Below, piece by piece: positions 61,743-64,000 of a DNA stretch of 64,000 nt. Origin of the DNA: Xylanibacter rodentium (GTDB lineage Bacteria; Bacteroidota; Bacteroidia; Bacteroidales; Bacteroidaceae); assembly GCF_013166575.1 (NCBI RefSeq), contig NZ_JABKKE010000008.1:1-64000 (forward strand), given 5' to 3'. Under the pieces are notes generated by a model that had not been told where the DNA came from, ran no database searches, and worked only from the letters and a program-made list of their open reading frames with translations. Numbering within the stretch: the stretch's first letter is position 1; each line of letters opens with the position of its first letter. The translations under genes were made by a program, and so were the position numbers.

Positions 61743-63851
61743 TCAATATTTCAATCCCATGTTATAAAGTATGAAACTATAAATGTCGGCCTGTTCTTCA
61801 AGCACCTTTGCCAACGGCTTACCTCCACCGTGACCCGCTTTGGTATCTATACGGATGAGCACGGGCGATGTGCCGGTGTGACACTCTTGAAGCGTAGCGG
61901 CAAACTTAAAAGAATGGGCAGGAACAACGCGGTCGTCGTGATCGGCAGTGGTGACAAGTGTGGCAGGATAGGTTGTACCAGGACGGAGATTGTGCAAAGG
62001 AGAATACTTATACAGATACTCGAACATCTCCTTGCTGTCCTCACTCGTACCGTAATCGCTGGCCCAATTCCAGCCAATGGTGAACTTATGATAGCGCAAC
62101 ATGTCCATCACGCCCACTTCCGGTACAGCCACACGGAAAAGTTCAGGACACTGTGTCATACAAGCACCTACAAGCAGTCCACCGTTGCTGCCACCCACAA
62201 TAGCCAAACGTTCAGGACCGGTATACTTATGGTTGATGAGATATTCGGCTGCAGCGATAAAATCGTCAAAAACATTTTGCTTTTGCATCTTCGTACCCGC
62301 CTGATGCCATTCCTCACCATACTCACCGCCACCACGAAGATTGACCTCGGCATATATGCCGCCACTTTCGAGGAAGGGTATGCGCAAAGAAGAGAAACGC
62401 GGTGACAGACTGATATTAAAACCTCCATATCCATATAAATAGACAGGATTACGACCATTAAGTTTCATACCTTTCTTATAGGTGATACTCATAGGTACAC
62501 GTGTTCCATCCTTGCTGGTATAGAATATTTGCTCACTTATATAATCGGATAAGCGAAACGCTAACTTTGGTGTTGCGTAAACAACGCTATGGTCTGCCTC
62601 TATATCGTAACTGTAGATTGTGGTAGGAACCGTATATGAGCCAAAGCCATAGAAGCATTCCTTATCATCCTTTTTGCCACTGAAATATACTGAACCTATC
62701 ATTGGCAATGTTACCTCATGAAGGCGTTTTCCATAAAGGTCACAGACATAGGCATGTGATGAAGCATCCTTGGAATAGGTAAGTAAAAGTCTATTCCCTA
62801 TAACATCGGCACTCTCCAATACATTCTCGCTCTCAGGCACTATCTCCAGCCAGCTGTCAACGCCTGGTGAAGCCAACGACGCTGACATAAGACGACAACG
62901 AGGCGCGCCATAATTGGTCATTATCATGATTTGACTGCCTATATTCTCTATAGGATAATAATAATAGTTCATATCGGATGTCATCTGAATGAACTGCGAA
63001 TCGGCCTGTTTGAGACTGCGTACATAAAGATTGTTGCCTGCACCCTCACCGCTCTCAGTAAGAAAAGCCATGGTTTCCTCTTCGTTTACCGTAATGCTAT
63101 AGAAACGCTTTGGATAGGCCGGATTATGATAAAAGAGCACGTCTTCACTCTGCGGTGTACCTATTTTGTGATAATATATCTTATGCCCCTTATTGATGCC
63201 GGAAAATTCTGTTCCCTTAGCCAATGGAGCATCATAGGCACTGTAATAGAAGCCATCACCGTGCCATGCTGCACCAGAGAACTTTGCCCATTCGATATGG
63301 TCATCCATAAGACGTCCGGTTGACACGTCTATAACAAAGATTTCTTCCCAATCGCTACCGCTGCGCGATATGGCATAGGCGGCATATTTTCCGTTATGCG
63401 AGAAATAAACACCCTTCAAAGCCACCGTTCCATCGGTAGAAAGCGTATTGGGATCAAGAAACACACTCTGTTCCCCGTCAAGCCGTTCCATGGTATAAAG
63501 CACCGATTGATTCTGCAATCCATTGTTACGATAGATATAATAACGTCCGTGACGCTTGAATGGTACGCCTATTTTCTCATAATCAGCCAATTGTCTGAGT
63601 CTTTTGAGAAGTTTGTCACGAAAAGGAATCTTTTCAAAATAAGCATTGGTTACCTCGTTCTGCATCTTAACCCATGCCATGGTAGCCACACTTGTATCGT
63701 TTTCGAGCCAACGGTAAGGATCAGAAACTTTAGTGCCAAAATATTCATCCACAACATCGCATTTCACCGTGTTAGGATACTCTATCTGTGCCATGATTTT
63801 TTCTGATGGTGCCACAACAAATGCCAATAATATAATTGCCTTTAACTTCAT
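61743..63851 (-). CDS. Prolyl oligopeptidase (family S9A)
   Basis: Serine peptidase cleaving after proline in short peptides. 702 residues with signal peptide 1-21 (ending IMAQ), so probably periplasmic. The N-terminal seven-bladed propeller (about 70-410) starts after SDPYRWLEND. The alpha/beta-hydrolase domain carries YLYGYGGFNIS, nucleophile GGSNGGLL, the Asp region TADHDDRVVPAHSFKF and His in KAGHGGGKP. All three catalytic residues are present. It starts 16 bp after the end of the partial gene at 63868. Confidence 0.95.
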   Translation of the reverse strand: MKLKAIILLAFVVAPSEKIMAQIEYPNTVKCDVVDEYFGTKVSDPYRWLENDTSVATMAWVKMQNEVTNAYFEKIPFRDKLLKRLRQLADYEKIGVPFKRHGRYYIYRNNGLQNQSVLYTMERLDGEQSVFLDPNTLSTDGTVALKGVYFSHNGKYAAYAISRSGSDWEEIFVIDVSTGRLMDDHIEWAKFSGAAWHGDGFYYSAYDAPLAKGTEFSGINKGHKIYYHKIGTPQSEDVLFYHNPAYPKRFYSITVNEEETMAFLTESGEGAGNNLYVRSLKQADSQFIQMTSDMNYYYYPIENIGSQIMIMTNYGAPRCRLMSASLASPGVDSWLEIVPESENVLESADVIGNRLLLTYSKDASSHAYVCDLYGKRLHEVTLPMIGSVYFSGKKDDKECFYGFGSYTVPTTIYSYDIEADHSVVYATPKLAFRLSDYISEQIFYTSKDGTRVPMSITYKKGMKLNGRNPVYLYGYGGFNISLSPRFSSLRIPFLESGGIYAEVNLRGGGEYGEEWHQAGTKMQKQNVFDDFIAAAEYLINHKYTGPERLAIVGGSNGGLLVGACMTQCPELFRVAVPEVGVMDMLRYHKFTIGWNWASDYGTSEDSKEMFEYLYKYSPLHNLRPGTTYPATLVTTADHDDRVVPAHSFKFAATLQECHTGTSPVLIRIDTKAGHGGGKPLAKVLEEQADIYSFILYNMGLKY

Positions 63852-63867
63852 ATGATTACATTCAATA

Positions 63868-64000
63868 CTATTCCATATTTTTTATATCTTCTATTGTAAG
63901 ACCTGTAGCCACAGATATCTGTTCTGCCGTAATACCCATATGCAACATTGACATGGCTATAGTCCTTTTCTCTTCGAAGCGACCCTTCTCCATACCTTCT
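63868..64000 (-). CDS. Rpn-family nuclease/transposase-like protein, C-terminal fragment
   Basis: Only the last 43 codons are inside the window: EGMEKGRFEEKR, TIAMSMLHMGITAEQISVAT and GLTIEDIKNME before a TAG at 63868-63870. The xxGMEKG repeat start and the ML-x-G-x5-I-x3-TGL-x3-DI ending are typical of the C-terminus of Bacteroidota PD-(D/E)XK (Rpn-like) proteins. The catalytic domain is outside the window, so activity cannot be judged. Confidence 0.7.
   Translation of the reverse strand, partial: EGMEKGRFEEKRTIAMSMLHMGITAEQISVATGLTIEDIKNME

Overview
The window looks like chromosome of a member of Bacteroidota, order Bacteroidales, most likely Prevotella in the broad sense. The main evidence is the promoter type, with TTTG at -33 and TAnnTTTG at -7, found upstream of many genes. 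Lineage-typical families agree: a one-protein hybrid two-component regulator with an AraC output domain, DUF2851, DUF3244, DUF3943, DKNYY repeats, KorA/KorB, a flotillin/NfeD pair, and secreted glycosidases with a short C-terminal tail. No tRNA, rRNA, CRISPR array, prophage or intact insertion sequence was seen.

Layout. 1-9500 is mostly housekeeping: an OmpA-like protein, a GNAT-like protein, ParE, a C-terminal processing protease, YbeY, CoaD, RuvB and uracil phosphoribosyltransferase. 9500-18400 holds a large secreted glycosidase, the flotillin/NfeD pair and 2-oxoacid:ferredoxin oxidoreductase. The two subunit genes of that enzyme are separated by a broken REP-associated transposase. 18700-25100 carries a patatin/beta-barrel protein, DusB, DprA, a thioesterase and DUF2851. 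25100-38200 combines carbohydrate genes (hybrid regulator, GH28 pectinase-like protein, heparinase II/III-like lyase) with an OPT transporter and a Schlafen-like regulator. 38200-42000 has WbqC, two signal peptidase I-like genes (one without its catalytic residues) and DapB. 42200-50000 is an accessory locus of exported proteins, AT-rich in its middle part, controlled from one end by a membrane-anchored TPR/HTH protein. 50600-53400 encodes two outer-membrane-type proteins. 53600-58240 is a sigma54 signalling module. 58400-64000 carries a GH10 xylanase, a prolyl oligopeptidase and the end of an Rpn-type nuclease gene.

How the genes may work together. The best candidate for an undescribed system is 53598-58236. 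A hybrid histidine kinase and a sigma54 enhancer-binding response regulator are followed by a cluster of GTGTGGA repeats. About 70-130 bp further on, in the right direction, comes a match to the sigma54 promoter (TGGCAC-N5-TTGCA). It drives a single small gene for an exported 83-residue protein with four cysteines. I infer that this peptide gene is a dedicated target of the two-component system.

A second theme is mobile and structured DNA between genes. The REP sequences flanking the broken transposase recur as a REPIN-like pair 45 kb away. Two 350-bp intergenic repeats share a hairpin whose arms differ by compensatory base changes. Pairs of C/G-rich palindromes occur in several gaps, one of them having supplied the C-terminus of a protein.
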